In this document: piece by piece, positions 45,639 through 56,686 of the stretch
How positions within the stretch are numbered: position 1 is the stretch's first letter
How the letters are laid out: every line of letters begins with the position of its first letter
DNA from: Theristus sp. LFF4_11
Lineage: Eukaryota > Nematoda > Chromadorea > Monhysterida > Xyalidae
NCBI GenBank assembly: GCA_030248135.1
Contig: JASANC010000064.1
Location: 1-64,000, forward strand
Length of the DNA: 64,000 nucleotides
Direction: 5' to 3'
Made by a program: the position numbers and the translations under genes
The notes under the pieces: generated by a model
The model's input: the letters and a program-made list of their open reading frames with translations, nothing else
The model's database searches: none
What the model was told of the DNA's origin: nothing

Positions 45639-48600
45639 TCAGGTCGAGTCCAACGACGCGACCCAGGCCAGCGCCCACTTGATGTTCTCCAAGAGGAACT
45701 TCATCGCTTTCGTCCATCGCTCCTCGGCGTTGAACTGCATGCGCACCGAATATTCGCGTTGGTCGTTGTCCGCGATCTTGTCCTTCACCATCGAGTACGG
45801 CAGTCGGACGCCATGCGCGCGCTGCGCAAGAACAGAAATAAAACAAAAAATGTTTTGTCGTCGCTTGAGTTTGTTTTTTCGTGGTTTCCGGAATTTTTCG
45901 GACAAAATTACTGATTTTACTCGGTGATCGCTATAATCGGTGCTTGCTTGTAAAATCGGTTTTTTTACCAAAACGCTCAACAACATGGTCAACAAAATCC
46001 CCTAGGCATGGTGCGATCAAGCCAGAAGTTCACTAAAAAAACACTGCTATTGCAATGCAAAACTTTCGAAGAACTTGCCCATATCACAAAGCCTCCGCAA
46101 AAGTTTCGAAGAACTTGCCCATATCACAAAGCCTCCGCAAAACTTTCGAAGGACTTGCCCATATTACAAAGCCTCCGCAAAACTTTCGAAGGACTTGCCC
46201 ATATCACAAAAAGCCTCCGCAAAACTTTCGAAGGACTTGCCCATATCACAAACCCCCCGCAAAACTTTCGAAGAACTTGCACAAAGCCTCCGCAAAACTT
46301 TCGAAGGACTTGCCCATATCACAAAGCCTCCGCAAAACTTTCGAAGGACTTGCCCATATCACAAAGCCTCCGCAAAACTTTCGAAGGACTTGCCCATATC
46401 ACAAAGCCTCCGCAAAACTTTCGAAGGACTTGCCCATATCATAAAGCCTCCACAAAACTTTCGAAGAACTTGCACGAAGCCTCCGCAAAACTTTCGAAGA
46501 ACTTGCCCATATCATAAAGCCTCCGCAAAACTTTCGAAGAACTTGCCCATATCACAAAGCCTCCGCAAAACTTTCGAAGAACTTGCCCATATCACAAAGC
46601 CTTCGCAAAACTTTCGAAGGACTTGCCCATATCATAAAGCCTCCGCAAAACTTTCGAAGAACTTGCACGAAGCCTCCGCAAAACTTTCGAAGGACTTGCC
46701 CATATCATAAAGCCTCCGCAAAACTTTCGAAGAACTTGCACAAAGCCTCCGCAAAACTTTCGAAGGACTTGCCCATATCACAAAGCCTCCGCAAAACTTT
46801 CGAAGGACTTGCCCATATCATAAAGCCTCCGCAAAACTTTCGAAGAACTTGCACGAAGCCTCCGCAAAACTTTCGAAGAACTTGCCCATATCATAAAGCC
46901 TCCGCAAAACTTTCGAAGAACTTGCCCATATCACAAAGCCTCCGCAAAACTTTCGAAGAACTTGCCCATATCACAAAGCCTCCGCAAAACTTTCGAAGGA
47001 CTTGCCCATATCACAAAGCCTCCGCAAAACTTTCAAAGGACTTGCACAAAGCCTCCGCAAAACTTTCGAAGGACTTGCCCATATCACAAAGCCTCCGCAA
47101 AACTTTCGAAGAACTTGCCCATATCACAAAGCCTCCGCAAAACTTTCGAAGAACTTGCACATATCACAAAGCCTCCGCAAAACTTTCGAAGAACTTGCCC
47201 ACATCACAAAGCCTCCGCAAAACTTTCGAAGAACTTGCCCATATCACAAAGCCTCCGCAAAACTTTCGAAGAACTTGCCCACATCACAAAGCCTCCGCAA
47301 ATCCTCCAACCTCATCGATTTTCGCCTGCAGTTGATTCAGGCAATCGACGAACGCGACCATGGCCGAGTCGAACTTGACGCCGTGGCCGCCGTGGAATTT
47401 GCGTCCACCATAGAACGTGTACAGCGGCAGCAGCTCGCAGTCCTCGACAGGTGTGCCGGCGGTCAACACGCGAATCGACGACATCGCCCCCATCGCGACC
47501 GGCTCGTGGTCGACGAACTGCAGACCGATTCGCCGGGCGACGCTCTGGGGCAAATCGCAATTGGACAGATTCACGTGAAAAATGTCAGCTTTTAGCTTTG
47601 TGGGCTGTGCGGACGGACACGAGTGCTGGACATGAGTGCTTTTTTGTGGTGTCGTCACCCGGTGAGCGAAGATCGTGGCGAGGGCGAGTCGCCCGACTGC
47701 GCACCGTCTCAAAAATGGGGCGAAAATGAACTCGAATTGGGTCATTTTAAATTGGATCGTGTCCACCGTGTGAATTTGATTGATTCATCGGTTGACTGCT
47801 GGGCGGCATATTACGGGAACAGTAACGCCAATGAAAAAACGAAGGACGCTAACCGGGGCGATAACTCTAAAAACGAAACTGTGCGTGAACGTGAAATTGA
47901 AACTGAGAAACAATCTCAACTCACATACAGCAGCAGCGCTGCCTGGCCCCACGCGGCGTTCACTTCGCTCCATTCAACGTTGTCATTTGGCAGCCATCCT
48001 GAATTTATACACAAAACGTTCATTGGAATTCATTGCGAAATTTTTCAAAAACTTTCAAAACTTTGAAAAACTACGTGTTAAGCGGTTGTTACACGTACCT
48101 AAGCGGAACCCATTGATCGTGCCATACTGCCCGCGGTGCCAGATGTGAAAGGCGAAATTGAAAATGTTCACTTTTGACAGACTGTCCAGTTGCGGTTTCA
48201 CGTATTTCAGTTGATTGCGCACCGAATTTTCCTCCATGCCCAAGTCGAGGAGCTGTAAAACACATGCTTTCTTTTGTTTTGTTTTTCAAGTATATGCTAC
48301 AAAGACAGTTTGAGAAACGAAAACGGTTGTTTAGTTTCACAGACAACAAGTTCCGAACACCCCAAAATCTCAGACTGACTAAACGCCTCTCAAACAAGAT
48401 TCTGCCTTTAGATATGTCCCCCGTTAAAGCCTTTCCGACAGCTGGGTGGGATCAACATCTGTGAACAAAAAGCAAAATCAAAATGCACCATGGGGTTCAA
48501 CAACCAAGCATACATCAAAATTACAGCCGACTAAAAAAAGCAACGCTTGTGCGAACACAATCTTATTGGACAATCATCTGTGATATGCGGTTCAACCGCA

Positions 48601-50717
48601 CCTTCTGCGCGCAGTCGCGATACGCGTGCCACAATCGCTCCGCCTCCAATTCGGTGTTTTGCGTTTCCTTCTGTTCCGCTTGCATTTGCCGCTCCAATTC
48701 GCGATCGTCCAACGCCAACTGCTCAAGCTCGGCGCGCAGCGCGCGTTCGTCGCTCTGAAAATGGACGGTTTTTATTTCCAGATGACGAATTCGGAACTCT
48801 CTCTCTCTCCATTTTTCGTCTGAGAGCCTTAAAAACATCGTCTTCAAGCGAGTGTTCAATATCAATCTATTAACCCCAAAGAAACCTTTAGAATCCTCTC
48901 CCCAAACAACGGCATTGCTAGCCCCCCGGCCATTTTCCATTTCAAAACCCCCGGTACCGTCATTTTTTGACATGCTAAATTACCGGGGCCCACCGGGCTG
49001 TTTTGATTGCTAAGCCTCCGGCCTCCCGCTTGTTTGCCATTTTCATTGTCTGACTAAACGAAAGAAAAGCATCAAATGAGACCAATAAAAATGCGAAAAC
49101 CTGCAGTCTCTCAAATTCTCGTCTCGTGGACGCCGAGTCAAACGCGGAGCCGGTGGCATTCTGACTGACATCGTCGTCGCCGTCGTGAGCCTGTTGATCC
49201 AGCTTTTCCAGCACTTTCGTGTACTCCTCGCATTCATCCTCCAGTGTCAGTAGTTGCTTGTCGAGACACTCCATTAAATTCGTTGTGCATTCCTGACGTT
49301 CAAAATCCAAACGTTTTAGCATTATTTCGTCTGCTAAACATTGAGAAAAAACAGCAAAATAACTGTGTCAGGTTCATAAGCGTGTGTTTGAACAGTGAGG
49401 AGTTTCACTCAGGGGTGATCAAAAAGTTAGTCCTTGATAACTTCTGCCTAAATAATTGAAGTGTGAACTTTCTAGACAAACAGTTCGTGACGAAATTAGC
49501 AATCCAATCAATGTGAAGCATCGGTACAAACTGAGCCATTTATTCAACCGGAATTTGTCAAGGTCTAACTTTTGAAACACAATGAAAAAGAAAAACCATC
49601 TCTTTTCAAACACTATTATCTTTCATTTTGATTCTGAGACTCAATGCGCGCATGGATAAGCAGTTCCATGCATGACGCGAGAATTCATTGGTAAAGTGAT
49701 CCGAGTTCCCTAAATACAGCCGCGTCACTTGGGTTATTTCAAGGCCACATTACGATTGAAATTGGTTTCCTTTATACGTCTGCAACGCATATGAGTCGCT
49801 GAACGTAAAAATTGATAATACACTCCTTTATAAAACTGACAACAGTTCATGGTAGCGATGTCATGACGCACTGTATAATTGTGGCCGACAGTTTCTTTAA
49901 ACTTTCTCTCTCTATGGAAAACCACCAACTTCACAAAGTGGATGCTTCACAGGATCTGTGCTGTTGCAAATGATGTCGAACAAATTGCCATGCATCATCG
50001 TCAGATGGCCCAGATTGCCGGGTCCTGTCGTCGTCACGGTTTTTGATGAGCTTGAGCGTGCATTCGCGGAACTTGAAGGCAGCAGATCATTTGTGGTGGT
50101 TTCACTCGTTGGAACCTGCTGAATGCACTGTTTTTTTTGATCATCACACAAAATCCTTGCATTTTGAACCAGTTAATTTGGTATTCAAAATCTCGAACAT
50201 AAAAAATCTTAAAATCTCTCCAACTTCAATGTTCGATAACAGTTCACTACAATTGTTCACTACACACACAAGAAACAAGCATCTGGCACGTGGAAATTGG
50301 TTGGCTTGGCCTCGACAGGCTGGCAATTGGCGACATCAAAATATAAAATCCATCCAAAAATTGAGCGCGATGTGTTGTGCTGGTGCACCACAATTTGCTC
50401 AAATCGAGAATCAAGACCTTGGCTTGCACTGATGCAATCTGCCTCCATTCATGCACCAAACCAAACGCGACCGTGTTTTGACAATTCGTGGCGGGAGGCT
50501 CAGATTAGACTCAAAGAATCCAACTCACAACAGCACAGCAATGGCAAAAAAGCACATAAACAAAAATTATCAGATCGGCACAGCCAAAAAAGCTCACTCG
50601 ATTTTCCGTCGAAGGCAATTTCGAATCGCCTTGTTGCTTCTGAGTTGATGCTTGGTCGTCGAATGGGTTGAGCGATTTATCCAAAACCAAACATTGATTG
50701 CAGTTGAGACAGCGCAT
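45639..50717 (-). CDS. Beclin 1 / ATG6, autophagy PI3-kinase subunit
   Basis: Eight minus-strand exons (50717-50598, 50118-49926, 49330-49101, 48754-48602, 48252-48099, 47998-47925, 47544-47311, 45821-45639) give 446 residues; human Beclin 1 has 450. Landmarks in order: N-terminal CXXC pair [20 protein letters not shown]; a Ser/Thr-rich stretch; the BH3-like segment [17 protein letters not shown] then HPLCE; a long coiled coil ([33 protein letters not shown]); and the evolutionarily conserved domain ([58 protein letters not shown]). The C-terminus carries [20 protein letters not shown] then WALAWV, which includes the aromatic membrane-contact region. Beclin scaffolds the VPS34 complex in autophagosome nucleation. 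The last intron holds a large minisatellite, and a MITE-2 lies about 20 bases after the stop. A further small exon in 50119-50597 is possible but not needed for phase. Confidence 0.93.
46057..47300. repeat. Minisatellite, 40-bp and 33-bp units, about 30 copies, in the last Beclin intron
   Basis: The unit reads CTTTCGAAGGACTTGCCCAT plus ATCACAAAGCCTCCGCAAAA. A shorter variant lacks 7 bases in the CCCATATCA part. Units are more than 90 percent alike, differing mainly at GAAGGACTT/GAAGAACTT and CACAAAG/CATAAAG. No unit contains a stop codon in any plus frame, so long repetitive ORFs appear. There is no codon signal and the array lies wholly within an intron on the opposite strand. It ends at the intron's 5' splice site (donor GTTGGAGG at 47310). 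Confidence 0.95.
49640..49815 (+). repeat. Dispersed repeat, uninterrupted copy
   Basis: CCATGCATGACGCGAGAATT, TAAAGTGATCCGAGTTCCCT and ATACGTCTGCAACGCATATG match the flanks of the interrupted copy at 2270-2665. It lies in a Beclin intron. Confidence 0.55.
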
Positions 50718-52179
50718 GCTGATCCCCCACAAATGTTTTTTTCCGTCGGAGCCTGTGAAAAGTTCAATGTGAGTAACGTCACCGCTTGTTTTGTTGAATC
50801 ACAAATTGCTGAGAAAAATTTTCTGTTACAAAGGAAGGATCAACCGCAACGCAAGCAGCAACCCTAATTTTATAGCCAAACGTCAGAAAAAATGCTATTT
50901 TGACAAAAAAAACGTTACAAATTCACTCCATTTGCATTTTGCAAGCTTGCTAGAAAACCAACGCAAGACTGTTGCTCGTGTCAGAATGACGTCAGTATCG
51001 TTGTCATCGGCAACCAGCCAACGAGTTCAATTGTTCCAAGTTCGATTTTGCACTTTTTCTGGGTTGGTACTTTTCAGAACAATTGCTTCTGCATTTGTAT
51101 TTGCATTTTTGAAATTTTTCACTTGCACATGTGTTTATTCAACGTTTCTTGAGGACTATTCGAATTCGTTTGATGAAAGAAACATTCATTTTGTTTCTGA
51201 GCCACTATTCGGTGGTGTTATCAAACTTTCAGTTAGAACTGTGGACTTTTTTAAATGTAGTTGTTTTCGTTTTGCTGGATGTGCTGACATTGCGAAATAT
51301 CTCAGGCAACAAGATTGTTTTTAAGTTTTGTTCACCACAAAAATTTGGCGCCTTTGAAACTTTAAGTGCGCTGAAGTTTGATTTCATGAAGTTGTTTGAT
51401 AAGACATGTTTCGCTTTTTTTGATTTTCTACATTTTCGACGTTTTGTTTTGATTTCGATCTGTCAGTTTCAGTTCTTTTCCTTGAATAAAATTGAGTTTA
51501 TTGATTATTGATCCAGTTGTTTGGTTATAATCATGTTTTCATCAGATTGTACTTGTTTGATGGTTTGATGTTAGGTTGGTCAATATTTAATGCACATTGC
51601 GAAACTCAAGCTTCATTTGATTGCTGATGAATAGCATCCATTATCTTTCAGTAGGAAAGGGAAACAGAAGCTACCCTTGGCAACCACACCGACAAAACTT
51701 TGGTGAATCACTGTTTTCCGCAAAGTTTCGAAATCGTCTGGCGCGGGGCACCAGAGTATAAATATGGATGTCCAACCCTAATATGGTCATTTGTGCACTT
51801 GATGGTTCCTTCCTCTCTTTCGTTTATTTGCCCCAAAAAGCACGAACATTGGGTTTGCGGTTGCCCTTCTTTTCTAAAAATCGACAAGCTCGTTGTCGGA
51901 CATTGCCTAGTTTTACCTAGTGTCAGGAATTGAAAATCCATTCCACATTTGCACAGAAATTACTGCAAATATCATAACAACCAATCAGTAAACAAATTTA
52001 AAAAGAACGGTTTCACAGCGATATCGGTTTTGTCTTCAGAATTACTGTATACTTTTCGTTTGTATTCAGTTTGTCGTGTGTACTCGGAAACATACACAAA
52101 TCTTGTCGATTCCACTGTGCAGAAACAGGCCGAAAAGAAAGAAGAAAACAAAAAAAACTAAAAATCCAAGCCCGAAACT
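50718..52179. other. Divergent intergenic region between Beclin and the sirtuin
   Basis: Both genes start here and point away from each other, so promoters must lie within 1.46 kb. I see no clear TATA box. Plus-strand frames at 50791-51324 and 51131-51511 are AT-rich and lack domains, so I treat them as chance. Confidence 0.5.
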
Positions 52180-54615
52180 ATGGCGCACACCGCTCACTCG
52201 AATCCGGAGAAAGTCCGCGAGCACTTCGTCGACGCGGCGACGTTGGACGCGCAGGCGACTCAGTTGGCCAGTTGGATCGGCGCCTGCAAGCACCTGGTGG
52301 CATTCACAGGCGCCGGCGTCAGCACCGCCGCCGGCATTCCGGACTTTCGCGGGCCGAACGGCGTCTGGACGATGCGCGCGCAGGGGAAAATGTGCACCGC
52401 TCGTGAGTGTTCGAGAACTGAGTTTGATTGTGACGTGGCCGTTTCCTTCAGCAAACGATTTGGTCATCTCATGGTCATCAAACGGATTATTTACATTATT
52501 TTTTACTTCGATGCATTTCAAACTCGGGTGGGAAGTATTGAGTTCAATCAGCTATTTGATCAGAAATTGAATTAGCAGTAAAGCAGGCGCTTCCCCCAAG
52601 CCAATGAAAACCGTTTTGTTTCCGCGGGAGAACCTTGCGAAACCGAAGTTTTTTCCACTGTGACACAATGAATCAATCACAGGCACGAGCACCCTTGAAG
52701 CGCTGCCGACGCTCTCGCACATGGCGCTCGTGGCGCTGCAGGACGCCGGCAAGTTGAAACTGTTGATCAGCCAAAACTGCGACGGCCTCCACCGACGCAG
52801 CGGCATGCGCCCGGAGAATCTCGCTGAATTGCACGGCAACTCGAACTTGGATCGATGCCGCAAGTGCGGTCGCGAGTATCTGCGCGACTATCGATGTCGC
52901 CGCAAGGGCAATGGCGTGCACGACCATGAGACTGGTAAGAAAAGTTCCACTTTTTGAAGAGCATTTCGAATCGAATGCAGAGGATTTCTGCTGTTCACAT
53001 GTGTGTTTTCTTCAGACCGCAACTGCCACTGCGGTGCACCGCTCTTTGATACGGTCGTCAATTTCGGCGAAAGCCTGCCGTCGAAGCCGCTGCGAGACGC
53101 GTACCGCCATTCCGAGCGGTGCGATCTGTTTCTGGTTAGGTATATATATTTTTAGTTATCAAAACTTGTCACGTTCCAGTAGTGCCTATTCGACATCAAA
53201 ACGTTCATCTGTTTCTGTTTCAATCTACGTGTCTAAAAAATTGCTGAACTGACAGCAGTCTTGTTGTCGTTTTGCGGTTATACTGTCTCGTTTTAAACCG
53301 TTTATCATCAGTTTTCAAAAAGTAAAACAGAGAAAGACACAGGTTCTTTATAGGTTCTGGGCAGCTCATTGACGGTGTCCCCCGCGAACGAAATGCCGCC
53401 CACTGCAAAGCGACAAGGGGCGAAGTTGGTGATCTGTAATCTACAGAAAACTGACTACGATCACATAGCGGATTTGCGGTGAGAAAATTATCGTTAGAGT
53501 CATACGTACCTCACTCAATGTGAAAATCTGGAGTGTTCATCAGAGTTTTTGTTAAATGTCACATCTGCCCTGGCCGGCGTTTTCAATTGAAAAAATGCCA
53601 CCTGATAATGCTGAAACGTAGTCCACTGAAATTCACCATTGATTTTCATGAAATTAACGCGAAAATTTATAATTACGCTATATACCAGCAAAGTTATTCC
53701 AGACAAAACATTGTGTTTTATTTGCAATTTGTTTCCTCTTCAGAGTGTTCGCGAAAACCGACGACCTGATGTCCTTGGTGATGTCAAAACTCGGAGTGCA
53801 ACCGAAACCGTGGCTGCTGAAACGTTGGGTCAAGATCTCAGTCGCTAAGCACGCGACAAAGACGGACAAAAAACTGCTGCTGTCTGTGGATGGCGTCGAG
53901 TCGGACGGAATACCGGCGTCAATTTTCTCAGCCGTTTCGGTATGTTGTTGACTATATCCGTCCTTTTCTGAAGCAAAGTTTTGTTTCGGATTATGATTTG
54001 ACTGACATTGACGTCGTTGAGTTCAGAGGTTCGTTACTTTTGCAAATACACGCTGAAAAATAGTCCCAACACGTGTCCCGCGTCCTGTTCCGCGTCGTGT
54101 CCTGTCTCGCGGCCCGCCGCGTGGCCCGGGAATAAGAATTGCTACAAGTGCTAAAAGTTTCTGACACGAGTTTGCGACGTTTTTTCTGAACGTGTGGTGC
54201 GCACATATGCAAATTTTTGTAGAACTTCTTCTCAGGAACCGAAACACGCAGAGTAAAGTGCACACGCAAATACTCCCGAACGAACCCAACCTTTGTTCCC
54301 TAAATTTCCCACAACCGTTGTTTTGTGTTTCTCAAGAGATTCTTTTTTTTCTTCCAGCTTTACACGAAAAATAACGAGAAACCAGAAAAGAGCTGGTCTG
54401 CTAAAAGCCAACAAACCACCGAACCGTTTCTCTTCAACATCGAAGTAGAGAAATTGCCGATGACAAAGTTCACCGTTCGTCTCGAGTTCATTGGTCATTA
54501 CAATGAGCCGCCACTGGACGTTCAAATCAATGCGGCCAATCTTGGCACCACCCTGTATGAGCTCGCTTATGACCCGCGAACGGGCCGTTGGCAGACCAGT
54601 GTTGTTGAAAAGTGA
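52180..54615 (+). CDS. SIRT6/7-like NAD-dependent sirtuin with a C-terminal extension
   Basis: Six exons (52180-52402, 52683-52934, 53016-53134, 53354-53478, 53744-53939, 54358-54615) give 390 residues, all in phase. The Rossmann NAD-binding motif is [20 protein letters not shown] then GPNGVWT. The catalytic region is [16 protein letters not shown] and NLAELHGN, with the conserved His. Zinc ligands are CRKCGREY and the CHC pair in [13 protein letters not shown]. The cosubstrate loops are VVNFGESLP and [18 protein letters not shown], then [21 protein letters not shown] and QNCDGLH place it with class IV (SIRT6/7) enzymes, which are nuclear deacylases. After about residue 285 comes a 100-residue extension with [20 protein letters not shown] and [13 protein letters not shown] that is not in human SIRT6 or SIRT7. 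It may be a separate beta-rich domain. Confidence 0.9.
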
Positions 54616-55169
54616 TTTTGTGTTGTTAAAAAATGTGGATAAAACAACCATTTTTGTTTTCTCATCAGTCATTTCTTTGTTGTGATATTTTGCACTCGAC
54701 TGTTTTTCTGTGATTCAATTTTCTATGCTGCTTTTGAACTGCTGTAACTAACTATAAGTTTGTTTGAATTTTGAGCTATGTTCAGGGCGTTTGTTTGTTT
54801 GTTTTTTTGTGTTCTGCCTTTGTCTGCACTTTTGCGGTTGCCTTTTTACAATCTAAGTAATGTTTATGACAAAATCTGTGGAGCGAAACAGCCTTGGTGC
54901 ATTGCAAAAAGGAACATTTAATGTCCTAAAACGAAAATCCATATATTAAATCGAAAGGAAACATTTTTTAGCTTGTGACGTGACCACTGTTTATGACCGG
55001 TTTATTCTAAAAAAATACGCTTTCATAGTTACAGAGTTGTCACAAACTGAAATGTCAGACATGCCTTTTTGCACGTTTTCGCTCAAAAATCACCACCCAC
55101 GTGTTTGCATCGTTCTTTCGATCAACACTCAAATGTTCGAAGGGTTGTGGCAGAGACAGAATACAGTTA

Positions 55170-55320
55170 CTACCGTATATTTGGTTTCGACACGATCTTG
55201 CTGATGCTCACATGCGTTTTTCAAGCCAGGAAGAGTTTTTGAACGAACCTCTCAAACCTGGCTTTTATGACGTTTTCACATCCTGAAAGGTAGCAGCAAG
55301 ATCGTGTCGTCAAGACCAAT
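55170..55320. mobile_element. MITE-5 copy
   Basis: Ends ACTACCGTATATTTGGTTTC then GACACGATCTTGCTG, mirrored by CAGCAAGATCGTGTCGTCAA and GACCAATATGG. An inner inverted pair (AAGCCAGGAAGAG / CTCAAACCTGGCTT) forms the centre. Confidence 0.65.
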
Positions 55321-55800
55321 ATGGAACTCACTGCGCTCTAAAAAAAGCGCTTTTAATTTCACCGTGTAGAATCACACTTATTGGTTTTTGTGCCACATGC
55401 GCGTTTCACACGTTCAAAACTGCATTGCATATGTGTAATCCGCCAAAAATTGCCACCAATTGAGTCGGAAAAATCAAATTGAACGAACGAACGAACACTG
55501 AAAAATCCGGATTTTCCAAGTTTTGACAGATTTAAAACAGCACACGTTCAAAAACATGCCGAAATCAAAAAAACAAAATTTATTCCACACCAAAATCAGT
55601 TCTAAAATTCATTCCAAAATTTCCAAAATTGCCAGAAAAGTCGAGCGGAGCACCGCGCTTATTTTAGCAAGGCATGAAATCTGGCATGGAATGATTTTTG
55701 GAATGGATTTCGGCATGCTGAGTGTGAGTAGTGCGTCCGTGCAATTTTAGGAGATTTTTTGTCATATGCGTGACATGTACGTTTTTTAAGTTTGCAAAAA

Positions 55801-55804
55801 CCGC

Positions 55805-55835
<31 letters not shown>

Positions 55836-55837
55836 CA
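55801..55837 (+). repeat. (CAA)n microsatellite
   Basis: About eleven CAA units in a row. Possibly the tail of an eroded SINE. Confidence 0.7.
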
Positions 55838-56109
55838 GGCCAATTTAGATGTTAAGATTGCATATGTGAAAGCAATTACAATTTACAATGTGCATGCGAA
55901 CACAAGGTGGATCAAAAGTAAACACAAGGTGTACCGTCCTTCTGAGATTTCTTGATTTTAGAAACTGGCTCACGTCATAGTTGGCCAGGTCACAGTCAAA
56001 AAACGTTGCACAATCACCAACAAACACACCCGACGCATGTAGTTTTGTAACTTCGGAGCATCACATTGCATGTCTGAGCTCTGAGGTGCAAGATCTTTAG
56101 TAAAAGACT

Positions 56110-56360
56110 GTACGGAATGGCCGATTAAACATGGCAGGTTTTTTCAGGGTGCAAGGAGCGCGCGAAATTTGAATGAAAGAAAAAAAGACGTTCAGAAACC
56201 AAATTGTGTGCCAAGTTTGACGTGTTTTTTAAACTAATGGATTCTTCGTGCTATTATGTTCATTTCTTTTTCCCTTGCACACATGATTAGGAATTTTGTT
56301 GGCATTTTTGAAAAAGTCAACCTCTAGTCTGCGACGGATCCCGCCTTGATGGGCTGCCTC
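56110..56360 (-). repeat. Dispersed repeat, second copy
   Basis: Reverse complement of the PHF14-intron repeat at 32400-32665; see shared words there. No coding frame. Confidence 0.6.
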
Positions 56361-56686
56361 ATTTATTCGGCCATGCTGTACAAACGCTTTAATGTTGCCG
56401 CACTTCAACAAAACGCATGCAGAACAGAAACTTATTTGTGACAACCCTGTACATTTTGGGAAACTTGGTGCTCGCATGCAAGTTGGTCCACCACCCACGC
56501 ACAATTTTTTTGCTCATTTCATTTCCTTTCAATCTGTTGTCGCACAACAACAATCTACAGCAACAAAATTACTGACACGAATCAAGTTTTTTGTATAAAT
56601 ATACGCGTCACACGGTGCAGAGGACATTTCATTTTGTATATCATTTTTTTGTAAACCAAACAAACGAACGAACTGTGAAACACAAA

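Larger units (their letters stand above)
54616..56686. other. Intergenic, repeat-rich
   Basis: Contains MITE-5 (55170-55320), an imperfect inverted repeat with CATTCCAAAA words (about 55560-55720, relatives near 62425-62475), a (CAA)n run (55801-55837) and a dispersed repeat (56110-56360). No gene seen. Confidence 0.5.

Noticed and set aside
46057..47300. CRISPR-like array
   Set aside because: Units are contiguous with no unique spacers, and the genome is eukaryotic.
46008..47595. Long plus-strand ORFs with repeated [17 protein letters not shown] peptides
   Set aside because: They arise because a stop-free 40-bp minisatellite is read in every frame. The array lies in a Beclin intron on the other strand and there is no codon preference.
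50791..51511. ORFs of 177 and 126 codons upstream of the sirtuin
   Set aside because: AT-rich, Phe/Ser/Val-rich low-information sequence with no domain, in a region where both flanking genes start.
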